The notes under the pieces are model-generated. The model searched no databases. It was not told the DNA's origin and saw only the letters and a list, made by a program, of their open reading frames with translations. A DNA stretch of 64,000 nucleotides from an uncultured Sphingomonadaceae bacterium (lineage in GTDB: Bacteria; Pseudomonadota; Alphaproteobacteria; Sphingomonadales; Sphingomonadaceae). Position numbers and translations under genes: made by a program. Position 1 is the first letter of the stretch, and each line of letters starts with the position of its first letter. This document shows positions 45,335 to 54,105 of the stretch, in pieces. Location: positions 62,001-126,000 of the forward strand of contig CAIQHF010000012.1 of NCBI GenBank assembly GCA_903871605.1, in the 5' to 3' direction.

Positions 45335-46486
45335 TTGCATCAGCGCGACGATGACGGGTTCGGATTGGGCAGCAGCGGCGGCGGCGCAATCGCGTGGCCG
45401 GCGCATCTGACGCGTGCGGAGACGACGATCGTGCGGCGTTCCCGCTGGCAGCCGCGCTTCGCGCCGGTCGTCGACCTCGGCGACGCGATCGGATCGCCGC
45501 GCTGGTGTCGCGGCGCGGTAACGTTGGTCGCGATGACCGCGGCCTTGTTGCATGTCGCGCCCGGATGGCAGCCGGCGCCGATCGCGCGCGGGCCCGCGGC
45601 GATCATAGATCATGCAGCCCCTGCAACCTCCGCGCCGCCGGCACCGATCATGCGCGCGCCCGTCGGCCCTCCACCACCATCCGCCACCAAGGCATCCGCC
45701 GGCGACGCCGCGGAGACCCGGCTGAGCGGCATGGCGGGCGAAAGCCTTTATACGTCGCTGCGCGCGGCGGGCGCCGCCCCCTCGGTGGCGGCGGACTATA
45801 TTCGCGCGGTGGCGCCGCGCGTCGACATCGGCGAGATCGGGCCCGCCGATCGGTTCGACGTCGTCGTCGCGCATCGGGACGTGCCGACCGGCGACGGGCG
45901 ACTGCTCTATGCCGGCATCGTCCACGATGGCCAACCGCTCAGCCTGATGCGCTGGACGATCGACGGCCGCGAACAGTGGCTCGATGCCGCGGGGTTGGGC
46001 GCGCCCGGTGGCGGGCTGACCGTCCCCGTCGCCGATGCGCGGCTGTCCTCCGGCTTCGGCATGCGCTTCCATCCGATACTGGGCTTCAGCCGGATGCATC
46101 AGGGCGTCGATCTCGCAGCACCGCTCGGCACGCCGATCGTCGCGGCTGCCGAAGGCATTGTCCGCTTCGCCGGCGCGCATGGCGGCTATGGCAATTTCGT
46201 CCAGGTCCAGCATGGCGGCGGGCTGGGCACGGGCTACGGCCATATGAGCGGGATCGTCGTCCATCCCGGCGACGTCGTCCGGCAGGGCGAACTGCTCGGC
46301 TATGTCGGCTCGACCGGCCTGTCGACCGGCCCGCACTGCCATTTCGAAGTCTATCGCGACGGCGTGGCGGTCGATCCGCTGACCGCGGATTTCGCGCGCG
46401 CACCACAATTGGGTGGCGAGGCGCTGGCGCGCTTCCGGGCCACGCTGGCGAAGTTGACGTCGCTTCCACCATCGTCCCGGACGTGA
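45335..46486 (+). CDS. M23 family metallopeptidase, membrane-anchored
   Basis: A LytM/M23-type zinc peptidase, probably acting on peptidoglycan in the periplasm. A single hydrophobic segment near residues 55-75 (GAVTLVAMTAALLHVAPG) should anchor it. The catalytic domain lies at about residues 235-350, with the zinc ligands in MHQGVDLA near residue 254 and PHCHFEVYRDG near residue 332, so it looks active. No ATG or GTG fits; TTG 45335 is chosen because AAGGG lies eight bases upstream and because the resulting N-terminus (HQRDDDGFGLG) resembles this family in sphingomonads. It is divergent from the helicase gene. Confidence 0.88.
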   Translation: MHQRDDDGFGLGSSGGGAIAWPAHLTRAETTIVRRSRWQPRFAPVVDLGDAIGSPRWCRGAVTLVAMTAALLHVAPGWQPAPIARGPAAIIDHAAPATSAPPAPIMRAPVGPPPPSATKASAGDAAETRLSGMAGESLYTSLRAAGAAPSVAADYIRAVAPRVDIGEIGPADRFDVVVAHRDVPTGDGRLLYAGIVHDGQPLSLMRWTIDGREQWLDAAGLGAPGGGLTVPVADARLSSGFGMRFHPILGFSRMHQGVDLAAPLGTPIVAAAEGIVRFAGAHGGYGNFVQVQHGGGLGTGYGHMSGIVVHPGDVVRQGELLGYVGSTGLSTGPHCHFEVYRDGVAVDPLTADFARAPQLGGEALARFRATLAKLTSLPPSSRT

Positions 46487-46605
46487 TCGGGTTCCGAAGA
46501 CGCGGCGCGTAAAGCGCGGGCGCGGCGCTCACTAGCGCCGTTGCGACCAGCTGCGGAGGCGGCGCATATGGTCCCGGCTTCCGCCGGACGGCCAGCGGGT
46601 GGAAC

Positions 46606-48312
46606 TTACCGTCCCTGGCGACGCCAGCGGTTGATCACGCGGTTGATCATCTCGGCCTCGCCCCCCGAATTCTGCCACAGCACCGAGAACAACGGATCGC
46701 CCGAAGCGGGGCGTTTGTTCTCCTCGAGATTGTCGAGTGCGATCCGCATCGGGATCGAGGCGCCCTCGCCGCACACCACGCACTCGCGATTGCGCAGCGC
46801 CGGGATGGTCTCCATGAAACCGCGCGCGCCCTCGGGCATCGCCGCCTTGACGTGCGCCTGGTCGCGCTCGTTGTTGAGCCGCATCGCGATGATCGTGCCG
46901 CACTGGGAGAGCACGCCCTCGGCGAGATCGGACGGGCGCTGTGTCACCAGCCCCAGCGACACGCCATATTTGCGCCCCTCCTTGGCGATGCGCTCGAGGA
47001 TGCGGCGGACCGCCGAGTTGGTCGTGACCCGGTCCGACGGGATATAGCGATGCGCCTCCTCGCAGACGAGCAGGATCGGCCGCGTCGTTTCGTGGCGCGA
47101 CCAGATCGCATAGTCGAACACCAGCCGGCTGAGCAGCGCGACGACCACCGAGGTGATCTCGGACGGCACGCCCGAGACATCGATGATCGAGATCGGCTTG
47201 CCGTTGGTCGGCAGGCGAAACAGCCGCGCGATCGTCGCCGCCATCGTATCGGCGACGAGCATCCCCGAGAACATGAAGGAGAAACGCGGATCGGCGCGCA
47301 GTTCCTCGAGCTTGGTCTTGAGCCGCATATGCGAGCTCGTGTCGCCCGCGCGATCGAGCTTGCCCATGTCCTGGATGATGAAGGCGAGCAGATCCGAGAG
47401 CAGATAGGGAATCGGGCTGTCGACGGTGAGTTTGGAGAGCCCCTCGGCCGATCGACTCTTCTGGCGCGCGGCCAGCAGGCATTTGCCGAGCACGTCCATG
47501 TCGCGCTGACGCTCGGCACCCTCCGAGGTGATCAGCACCTCGGCATGCTCCTCGAACGTCAGCAGCCAATAGGGCAGCGCCAGATTCTCGACGTCGAACA
47601 GCTCGCCATAGCCCTCGAACGCGGCGGGATATTCGCCGTGCGGGTCGATCATCACGATATGGCCCTGCGGCGCCAGCTCGCAGATGCGGTGGAGGATCAG
47701 CGCGAGGCTGGTCGACTTGCCCGTGCCGGTCGAGCCGACCAGCGCGAAGTGCCGGCCGAGCAGCGCGTCGATATAGAGCGCGCCGCGCACGTCGCTGGTG
47801 GGATAGACGGTGCCGATCTCGATATGCGCGCGGTCTTCGGCGGCGAAGATCTGCAGCATGTCGCCAGGGGCGGCCGGATAGATCGGGCAGCCCGGCATCG
47901 GATAGCGCGTCACGCCGCGCCGGAAATCGAGCAGCTTGCCGGTGAGCGAGCAATTGCGCCCTTCGCCGAGGAAATCGATCTCGGTGACGATCTGATCGGG
48001 CGACGTCTCGTCGAGCCTGAGCGAGCGGACGTTGGCGACGAGCCACAGCTCGCCCGACGGTATCTTGACCTGCGATCCGACCTCGCCGGGGCGCGCAACG
48101 CCGGTGCCGGTCGCCGCCGACTCGTGGAGCTGGGTGACGACGGCGGCATCGAGCACGATCCGCGCAGTGCCACCGCCGACCTCGATCACGCGGCCGATCG
48201 CGACCGGCGGTGCGTGTGCGGGGCCTGCCGGAGAGGTGCCGGTGCCGTCCTCAGCAAATCCCCGCCACCCCAGTCCGTCCACGCAGATACTCCCGATCGT
48301 CGGCGCCGACAC
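46606..48312 (-). CDS. HerA-like ATPase (DUF87 type)
   Basis: A 568-residue P-loop ATPase of the HerA/FtsK superfamily. An N-terminal beta-barrel-like part (about residues 35-170) precedes Walker A GSTGTGKSTSLALIL near residue 193; Walker B is ILLVCEEAHRYI near residue 405, followed by RKYGVSLGLVTQRPSDLAEG as the sensor and motif III region. HerA proteins act with NurA nuclease in DNA-end processing or in defence systems; no NurA or SIR2 partner is in the window, and sphingomonads carry such lone ATPases, so no function is assigned. The gene follows the TIGR02186 gene by 37 bases on the same strand. Confidence 0.88.
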   Translation of the reverse strand: MSAPTIGSICVDGLGWRGFAEDGTGTSPAGPAHAPPVAIGRVIEVGGGTARIVLDAAVVTQLHESAATGTGVARPGEVGSQVKIPSGELWLVANVRSLRLDETSPDQIVTEIDFLGEGRNCSLTGKLLDFRRGVTRYPMPGCPIYPAAPGDMLQIFAAEDRAHIEIGTVYPTSDVRGALYIDALLGRHFALVGSTGTGKSTSLALILHRICELAPQGHIVMIDPHGEYPAAFEGYGELFDVENLALPYWLLTFEEHAEVLITSEGAERQRDMDVLGKCLLAARQKSRSAEGLSKLTVDSPIPYLLSDLLAFIIQDMGKLDRAGDTSSHMRLKTKLEELRADPRFSFMFSGMLVADTMAATIARLFRLPTNGKPISIIDVSGVPSEITSVVVALLSRLVFDYAIWSRHETTRPILLVCEEAHRYIPSDRVTTNSAVRRILERIAKEGRKYGVSLGLVTQRPSDLAEGVLSQCGTIIAMRLNNERDQAHVKAAMPEGARGFMETIPALRNRECVVCGEGASIPMRIALDNLEENKRPASGDPLFSVLWQNSGGEAEMINRVINRWRRQGR

Positions 48313-48349
48313 TTAGGGCGTGACGGTAAACAAAGGCTCAATCATCCCG

Positions 48350-49102
48350 TCAGGTGCGGCGGACCAGCTGGCCCACACCCCAGCCGATCGCGAGCGACAG
48401 CGCGACCGCGACGAGCCCGTAGCTGACCGGCCAGCGATGGGCCGCGAGCGAGACGAACCGCTCGAATCCGGATTTGTCGATATGCACCTCGCGCACCGCG
48501 CCGGCGACCACCTTGCCGTCTTGGATGAGGAAGGTCTCGGCGACATAGCGACCGATGGGGACGCGCGCCGGCACCGCGATATGCGCGCGGTAGAGCACGC
48601 CGTGGCTGATCTCGACGCCGTGCGCATCCTCGACATAGAGCCCCGCGCGACGCTTGAGGTCGACGAGCCCCTGCTCGAAGCGCTGCTGCTCGTCGGGCGG
48701 CGCGGCGGAGGCGGGCGAGAGCTGCAGCCCGTCCAGCCCGAGCTCGTAGATCGCCGCGGTGTGCCCATCGACGAGCTGCGCGAGCGGCCGCGAGGTCGCG
48801 ATCGCGTAGAAGCTCGGCGCCGAGCGGAAGCGCGCGCTGTCAGCGTTGACCCACATCCCCGCCACCTTCCGCTTCTCGCGCACGAGGATCGACTGGGTCG
48901 GCCCCTTGAGCACCACCGCGATATCGGCCGGGTGATCGGGCGCGCGCCCCTGGGGGTAGAGGATCGCGCCGAACAGCAGCAGGTCGGCGCCGGTGAAGCT
49001 GTAGACGATCCGCACCTGGCGATCGGACACGTCGGGCACGAGCACCGGCTTGGCGGCGCCGAGGCACAGCAGGGACGCCAGCGCCGCGAGCGCGCGCTTC
49101 AT
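48350..49102 (-). CDS. TIGR02186 family membrane protein
   Basis: A 250-residue protein with a signal peptide (MKRALAALASLLCLGAA) and one C-terminal membrane segment (YGLVAVALSLAIGWGVGQL), leaving a periplasmic domain. It matches the pattern of the alphaproteobacterial TIGR02186 family, with IVYSFTGADLLLFGAI near residue 32 and VVLKGPTQSILVREKRKVAGMWVN in two parts near residue 62. Members are usually found next to a TauE/SafE permease, as here; a role in sulfur or anion export has been suggested. ATG 49100-49102 overlaps the permease stop by four bases. Confidence 0.85.
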   Translation of the reverse strand: MKRALAALASLLCLGAAKPVLVPDVSDRQVRIVYSFTGADLLLFGAILYPQGRAPDHPADIAVVLKGPTQSILVREKRKVAGMWVNADSARFRSAPSFYAIATSRPLAQLVDGHTAAIYELGLDGLQLSPASAAPPDEQQRFEQGLVDLKRRAGLYVEDAHGVEISHGVLYRAHIAVPARVPIGRYVAETFLIQDGKVVAGAVREVHIDKSGFERFVSLAAHRWPVSYGLVAVALSLAIGWGVGQLVRRT

Positions 49103-50013
49103 CCCGCCTCGACGCTGTAGAGTTCGCCCGGTCGCCAGGTCAGCCCCGCCGCCATGCGCAGCGCAACCGCGAGTACGAGCAACGCGAGCAGCAGCCGCAG
49201 ATATTCGGGCTTGAGCCGCATCGCGAAACGACTGCCGATCTGCGCGCCGACCGCGGATCCGATCAGCAGCAGGATGGCCAGCACGATGTCGACCGCCTTG
49301 GTGGTGGTGGCATGGATCATCGTCGTCGCGGCGGTGACGAACAGGATCTGGAACAGCGAGGTGCCGACCACCACGCCCGCGGCCATGCCGAGCAGATAGA
49401 CCATCGCCGGCACCATCACGAAACCGCCGCCGACGCCGAGCACGACGGTCAGCACGCCGGTCATCGTGCCGAGCAGGAAGGGCGCGAGCGGCGAAATGTA
49501 GAGCCCCGAACGATAGAAGCGCCAGCGGAACGGCAGCATCGCGATCAGTCGGTTGTGCCGGCGCAGCGCACGCCTGGGCTTCTGCCCGCGCCGCTGCGCG
49601 AGGATCGTGCCGATCGATTCGCGCGCCATCAATGCGCCGATCCCGCCGAGCAGGACGACATAGGTGAGCGCGATCACCGTATCGATCTGGCCGATATTCT
49701 GGAGCAGCCTGAACAGCAGCGCACCTAGCCCCGAACCGATCACGCCGCCCGCGACCATGACGCCACCCATGCGGAAATCGACACCGCCCCGCCGCATCTG
49801 CGCGAGCACGCCCGACACGCTGGCGCCGGTGATCTGCGTCGCCGATGAGGCGACCGCCACCGCGGGCGGAATGCCGTAGAAGATCAGCAGCGGCGTGGTG
49901 AGGAACCCCCCGCCGACGCCGAACATCCCGGACAGGATGCCGACGCCACCCCCGAGCAGCACGATCACCAGCATGTTCACCGAGAGTCCGGCGATGGGCA
50001 GGTAGATATGCAT
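49099..50013 (-). CDS. TauE/SafE family permease
   Basis: A 304-residue integral membrane protein with eight or so hydrophobic segments. The repeated family motif is visible: GILSGMFGVGGGFLTTPLL near residue 24 and TGVLTVVLGVGGGFVMVPAMV near residue 180. These permeases export sulfite, sulfoacetate or other small anions. The ATGA overlap with the TIGR02186 gene argues for a functional pair. It begins 67 bases after the beta-barrel gene on the same strand. Confidence 0.92.
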   Translation of the reverse strand: MHIYLPIAGLSVNMLVIVLLGGGVGILSGMFGVGGGFLTTPLLIFYGIPPAVAVASSATQITGASVSGVLAQMRRGGVDFRMGGVMVAGGVIGSGLGALLFRLLQNIGQIDTVIALTYVVLLGGIGALMARESIGTILAQRRGQKPRRALRRHNRLIAMLPFRWRFYRSGLYISPLAPFLLGTMTGVLTVVLGVGGGFVMVPAMVYLLGMAAGVVVGTSLFQILFVTAATTMIHATTTKAVDIVLAILLLIGSAVGAQIGSRFAMRLKPEYLRLLLALLVLAVALRMAAGLTWRPGELYSVEAG

Positions 50014-50080
50014 GGTAGAGGGCTAACGTATTGCGGTGGCGGGCGACACCCAAATCCTCCCGCAGAAGCGGCGGATGTCG

Positions 50081-51172
50081 TCAGAAATCGGTCGCGACCG
50101 TCAGCGCGATCCCCGAGCCTGGCTTGGCGTGGCCGATCACGCGTTCGCGCCAGTCGAGCGCGACCGCAAGGAAGCGGCCCGCGACCGGCATCCGCAACAC
50201 CGCCGACGGCCCCGCATCGAGCCGCGCCGCGCCCGGCTGCGCCGCGCCCCAGATGCCGCCGCCGATCGCAAGCGAGCGACCATTGCCGAGATCGATCGCG
50301 CGCGCGATCCGCGCCGCGCCGTCGGCATAGAGATCGCGCCGCTTGACGCCGACCACGCCCGCCTCGGCATAGCCGTCGAGCCGCCAGCCGGGCGCGATCT
50401 TGACGTCATCGACGCCGCCCGCGGCGCCGAGCGTCCAGGCATTGCGCCCGCCCTTGTCGATCGCGATGCGGCGGTCGAGCATCAAATGGACGGGCAGCCT
50501 GTCGACCGGCTTCCAGTCGAGCCCGACCGCGGCTTCGGTCTGATGGGCGCCGCCGATCGTCCGCGACACGCGGGCGGACACGGCCAGCCGCTCGGCCCTG
50601 TCGATCCGGTAGAGGAGGCGCGCGCCCATCTGGCCGCCGCCGATCTGTCCGACCGGGGCCACCGCCGAGGCACGCCCGCCGCCCCGTGCGAACACCCATG
50701 CCGATCCCGAAAGGCGCGATCGAAGCCTCGCCGTGCCGGTTATCGCCTTGCCGTCGACGATCCCGCTGCCGCGGCGATAGGCGTGGACGTTGGCGGGGCC
50801 GAACGCGGCGAGCATCAGCAATTGGGTCGCGGAGAAACGATCCGCCAGCCGCGAGCGCAGCGGCTCGGGCGCGGTCCGCCAGAGCTCCTCGGGGGCCCCG
50901 CCCGGGGTGCGGGCGAGCACCGCGCGACGCAGCAATACGGGAACGTCGGCGGCGAACGGCAGCTGCCCGCCCGCCACGCTGCGGAGCGCGACGTCGTGTC
51001 GCCACGTCGCCACAGGGCGACGCGATATAGCGGCAAGGTACGCGACCGGCCGGGGCACCGGCATCGGCGACGACGTCCAGCCGGCGATCGCGACGCCGCG
51101 CACGACCGTCCACGCCGCCGTCACCCCGATCAGGAAACGCATCGGCGCGGCGTGCGCCAGCGAGGCGCTCAT
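50081..51172 (-). CDS. Putative outer-membrane beta-barrel protein, NfrA C-terminal-like
   Basis: A 363-residue protein with an N-terminal hydrophobic segment that could be a signal (MRFLIGVTAAWTVVRGVAIAG) and a C-terminal half of alternating hydrophobic strands that ends in a phenylalanine (ALTVATDF), as outer-membrane barrels do. The stretch ARVSRTIGGAHQTEAAVGLDWKPVDRLPVHLMLDRR, read in parts, resembles the C-terminal barrel of NfrA, the phage N4 adsorption protein. The large periplasmic TPR part of NfrA is missing. Its ATG overlaps the glycosyltransferase stop by four bases, so the two act together. The family assignment is an inference. Confidence 0.65.
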   Translation of the reverse strand: MSASLAHAAPMRFLIGVTAAWTVVRGVAIAGWTSSPMPVPRPVAYLAAISRRPVATWRHDVALRSVAGGQLPFAADVPVLLRRAVLARTPGGAPEELWRTAPEPLRSRLADRFSATQLLMLAAFGPANVHAYRRGSGIVDGKAITGTARLRSRLSGSAWVFARGGGRASAVAPVGQIGGGQMGARLLYRIDRAERLAVSARVSRTIGGAHQTEAAVGLDWKPVDRLPVHLMLDRRIAIDKGGRNAWTLGAAGGVDDVKIAPGWRLDGYAEAGVVGVKRRDLYADGAARIARAIDLGNGRSLAIGGGIWGAAQPGAARLDAGPSAVLRMPVAGRFLAVALDWRERVIGHAKPGSGIALTVATDF

Positions 51173-52569
51173 CCGGATTCGGCGGCCGCCGTCGGGAAGA
51201 CATGCGCGGTCTTCTCCCAACGCAGCCGGCCGTGGCGGACAAGCGCGACATAGAGGCCGAGCGCGCGCACCGCCGCCATCATCGCGACGATATTGCCGAT
51301 CAGCATGTGCAGCGGCGCGAGCAGCGCCATCCGCCAGCCGTGCGAGCGGCCCGTGATCGTCCCGCGCATCGCCACGCGCCAGAGCAGCAGCGCGGAGTTG
51401 GTCAGGATCAGCGGGGTCGGTATCCGCACCGGCACCGCGCGCCCGCCGAGCCAAGCGGCAAGCCCCGTCACCCCCCAGCCGACCAGCGCGGCATAGCCCG
51501 CGGCGAGCACCAGCGCGGCGAGCGGGGCGCGCCGGTCGCGCAGCCGCATCCAGCGCTCGGCCAACCCGCCCGACCAGCCGAGCCGGTCCCAGCCGGCGAG
51601 CGCGATCCCGGTCATCCAGCGCGCCTTCTGCCGCACTGCGCCGGCGATGGTGTGCGGGAAGCAGGCGTGCACCGCGACCAGCCCGCCGCCATCGGCGCCG
51701 GGCAGGCGCACGAACGCGCCGCGCCCACCCGCCGCGCCGATCCGGAGGCCGAGCTCATAATCCTCGGTCAGGCTGTCGGGATCGAACGGCCCGTCGCAGC
51801 GCTCGGCGATCGCGCCGAGAACGGCGCGGTCGATCGCGCAGCCGACCCCCGCCGAGGGCACCGCCGCGCCCACCGCCTCGCGCACCACCACCTGCTTGCC
51901 GTGCGCCTCCGAAAATTCGCCGCAATAATGGCCCGAGACCAGCGCCCCCGACACGCCGACACCGGGCACGATCAGCGGGTGCACCGGGATCTGGACGAGC
52001 GCGAACCGCTCGATCAGCGCGTCGTAGAGCGTCAGCTCGTCGGCATGGACGATATCCTCGGCATCGTGCAGCACCACCGCCTTGACGGCCACGCCGTCGG
52101 CGCGCTCGTCGGCGGCCATCGCCTGCCAGATCCAGTTGAGGCAGCCCGCCTTGGTGGTCGGCCCGGGCTGATCGCCGACGACGATGCGGACGTGGGGGTC
52201 GCCGGCGGCCGCGCGCGCGATCGCGGCGATGGTGGCGGGATCATTGGGATAGCAGCCGACATAGAGCCGCCAGTCGGGATGGCGCAGGCGGGCAAGCGCA
52301 TGGGCGACCATTCCGCCGATCACCGCCTCCTCGTGCCAGGCGGCGACGAAGATCGCGAGCCGGCCGGGTCGTTCGGGTGGCGCGAGTGTCGCGGCATCGG
52401 CGCGCGGATGGCGGCGATAGACGGTGGCATGACGCCATGCGGTGCGCGCGATCCAGATCAGGTCGATCGCGAGATCGTCGAGCCCGCCGAGGAGGAAGCC
52501 GACCGCCGCGAACAGGGCAAGTTCGCGCGCGACGATGCCGACCAGCCAAACCGGATCGATCCACCCCAT
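51169..52569 (-). CDS. Membrane glycosyltransferase, NfrB-like
   Basis: A 466-residue family-2-type glycosyltransferase with one or two N-terminal membrane segments, a cytosolic catalytic domain and three or so C-terminal segments. The catalytic signs follow the cellulose-synthase-like order: AAWHEEAVIGGM near residue 92, the metal-binding LHDAEDIVH near residue 168, TEDYELGLR near residue 268 and RQKARWMTG, the QxxRW-type motif, near residue 312. NfrB-type proteins have this layout. The C-terminal MshEN c-di-GMP-binding part of E. coli NfrB is absent here. The sugar product is unknown. Confidence 0.87.
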   Translation of the reverse strand: MGWIDPVWLVGIVARELALFAAVGFLLGGLDDLAIDLIWIARTAWRHATVYRRHPRADAATLAPPERPGRLAIFVAAWHEEAVIGGMVAHALARLRHPDWRLYVGCYPNDPATIAAIARAAAGDPHVRIVVGDQPGPTTKAGCLNWIWQAMAADERADGVAVKAVVLHDAEDIVHADELTLYDALIERFALVQIPVHPLIVPGVGVSGALVSGHYCGEFSEAHGKQVVVREAVGAAVPSAGVGCAIDRAVLGAIAERCDGPFDPDSLTEDYELGLRIGAAGGRGAFVRLPGADGGGLVAVHACFPHTIAGAVRQKARWMTGIALAGWDRLGWSGGLAERWMRLRDRRAPLAALVLAAGYAALVGWGVTGLAAWLGGRAVPVRIPTPLILTNSALLLWRVAMRGTITGRSHGWRMALLAPLHMLIGNIVAMMAAVRALGLYVALVRHGRLRWEKTAHVFPTAAAESG

Positions 52570-52727
52570 GACACAGCCCCCTGTGTTGCATGCGATATAA
52601 AGCGATTCGCGATTTCGGTCGAATCGATATGCGCGACATCCGCGATCGACGTCGCCGCCCCGCCCATGATTCTTCAGGCCGGCCTCGCCAGCTTGCCCTG
52701 CCCTGCGTCAGCCGCGATGAAAGGCGC

Positions 52728-53195
52728 ATGACCGCGCCCGCCCCTTCGCTGCTCCGCCTCGAGCGCTTTCTACCCTACCGTCTGTCGGTCGCGTCGAACC
52801 GGGTCAGCGGGTTTGTCGCCGAGGCCTATAGCCGGCTGTTCGGGCTCAGCATCCCCGAATGGCGCGTGATCGCGGTGCTCGGCGAGGGGGTGCCGCTCAC
52901 CCAGCTCGCGATCGTCGGGCAGACAGTGATGGACAAGATGACGGTCAGCCGCGCGGTGCGGCCGCTGGTCGCGCGCGGCGTCATCGATCGCGCGCCGCAT
53001 ACCGACGACAAGCGCTCGCAGCTGCTGGCGCTGAGCGACGCCGGCCGCGCGCTCTACGAGAGCGTCGCGCCCGCCGCGCTGGCGATGGAGGCGGCGCTGC
53101 TCGAGGGGTTTTCGCGCGACGAGATCGCGACGCTCACCGCCGCGCTCGAAAAGCTCGAGGCGGCGACGGTGCGGCTCAGTCGGTCGTCGACGTAG
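52728..53195 (+). CDS. MarR-family transcriptional regulator
   Basis: A 155-residue winged-helix protein of the MarR family. The pattern SIPEWRVIAVLGEGVPLTQLAI near residue 44, MDKMTVSRAVRPLVARGVIDRAPHTDDKRSQLLALS in parts as the recognition helix and wing, and a C-terminal dimer helix are all present. ATG 52728 has AAAGG upstream. The final 20 bases overlap the end of the convergent mitofilin-domain gene. The nearest divergent gene is the glycosyltransferase at 52569, a possible target given the 158-base gap. Confidence 0.9.
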   Translation: MTAPAPSLLRLERFLPYRLSVASNRVSGFVAEAYSRLFGLSIPEWRVIAVLGEGVPLTQLAIVGQTVMDKMTVSRAVRPLVARGVIDRAPHTDDKRSQLLALSDAGRALYESVAPAALAMEAALLEGFSRDEIATLTAALEKLEAATVRLSRSST

Positions 53196-54105
53196 CGGGC
53201 GGGGCGGCGGGCGGGTCGGCGGGCGCGGTCGGCGGGCGCTGCGGATTGGGCGTCGGCGTCGTCGGATCGAGCAGCGCGGCGGTCTCGATCTGGTCGAGCG
53301 CGGCGCGGCCGACCAGATAGCGCCGCGCCGCGATGATCCAGGCGTCGGCGGCGTGATGGTCGGTCAGCCGTGCGATCTCGGCGAGCGCGCCGTCGACCTG
53401 CCCCGCATCGAGCATGCGTTGCGCGCGCGTCACCCGGTCGGCGGGGAGCGTCGATGCCTCGCCTGCGCGGCGTACCACGACCATGCCGGTCACCGCGTTG
53501 CGGAACGACTGCCACCAGCTTTCGTTGGGCGTGCCCCCCGCCGCGAGCACGGGCGCGACCGCGTCGAGCCCGTTCTGCAGGTCGGCGAGCGTCACCGGGG
53601 TGCGCGCGGCGGTCAGGATCGTGCCGACCGCCTGCGCCTGCGTGCCACCGAACCGCTCGCGCAGCAGCCCCTCGATATAGCCGAGACCGACGCCCTGATC
53701 GAGCGCGCGCCGTGCCGCGAACGCGACCAGCAGCCCTTCGGCGCGCGAGGCGTCGCCGGTCGCTTCCTTGGCCTGCGTCTCGATGTCGGCGACCTTGCCC
53801 TCGAGCGTCTCGACGCGTGTCACCATCGCGGGATCGGCGGCGACGGGCGCCTTGATGACCGCGACGGGGATCGGCTTGATCACCAGCTTCGGCGCCACGG
53901 CGCCCTGCGCGCCCGCCAGCGCGGCGGGTTCGAGATGAAGCAGGCGCGCGGCGCGTGCGTCGTGCGTGACCAGATAGCCCATCGCGCCCGCGCCCCCGAC
54001 GAAGGCGGCGAGCAGCGCGAGCAGGATCCACAGCCAGAGGCGCGACCGGCGCGGCGCGGCGTCGAACTCATACTCGCTGTCCATCGGCGGCCCCATTTCG
54101 CTCAT
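53176..54105 (-). CDS. Mitofilin/Mic60-domain inner-membrane protein
   Basis: A 309-residue protein with one N-terminal membrane helix (LWLWILLALLAAFVGGAGAMGYL, about residues 22-45), a coiled-coil-like middle (MVTRVETLEGKVADIETQAKEA) and a C-terminal region matching the mitofilin signature: WWQSFRNAVTGMVVVRRAG near residue 200, then a helical stretch RAQRMLDAGQVDGALAEIARL. Alphaproteobacterial Mic60 relatives shape intracytoplasmic membranes and lie in hem gene clusters, as this one does. ATG 54103-54105 overlaps the hemD stop (ATGA). It is shorter than usual, and the proline-rich tail is variable. Confidence 0.82.
   Translation of the reverse strand: MSEMGPPMDSEYEFDAAPRRSRLWLWILLALLAAFVGGAGAMGYLVTHDARAARLLHLEPAALAGAQGAVAPKLVIKPIPVAVIKAPVAADPAMVTRVETLEGKVADIETQAKEATGDASRAEGLLVAFAARRALDQGVGLGYIEGLLRERFGGTQAQAVGTILTAARTPVTLADLQNGLDAVAPVLAAGGTPNESWWQSFRNAVTGMVVVRRAGEASTLPADRVTRAQRMLDAGQVDGALAEIARLTDHHAADAWIIAARRYLVGRAALDQIETAALLDPTTPTPNPQRPPTAPADPPAAPPATSTTD

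Noticed and set aside
46606-48312. HerA-like ATPase as part of an anti-phage system
   Set aside because: No nuclease, SIR2 or other defence gene adjoins and codon use matches the neighbours, so a defence role is not claimed as a feature.
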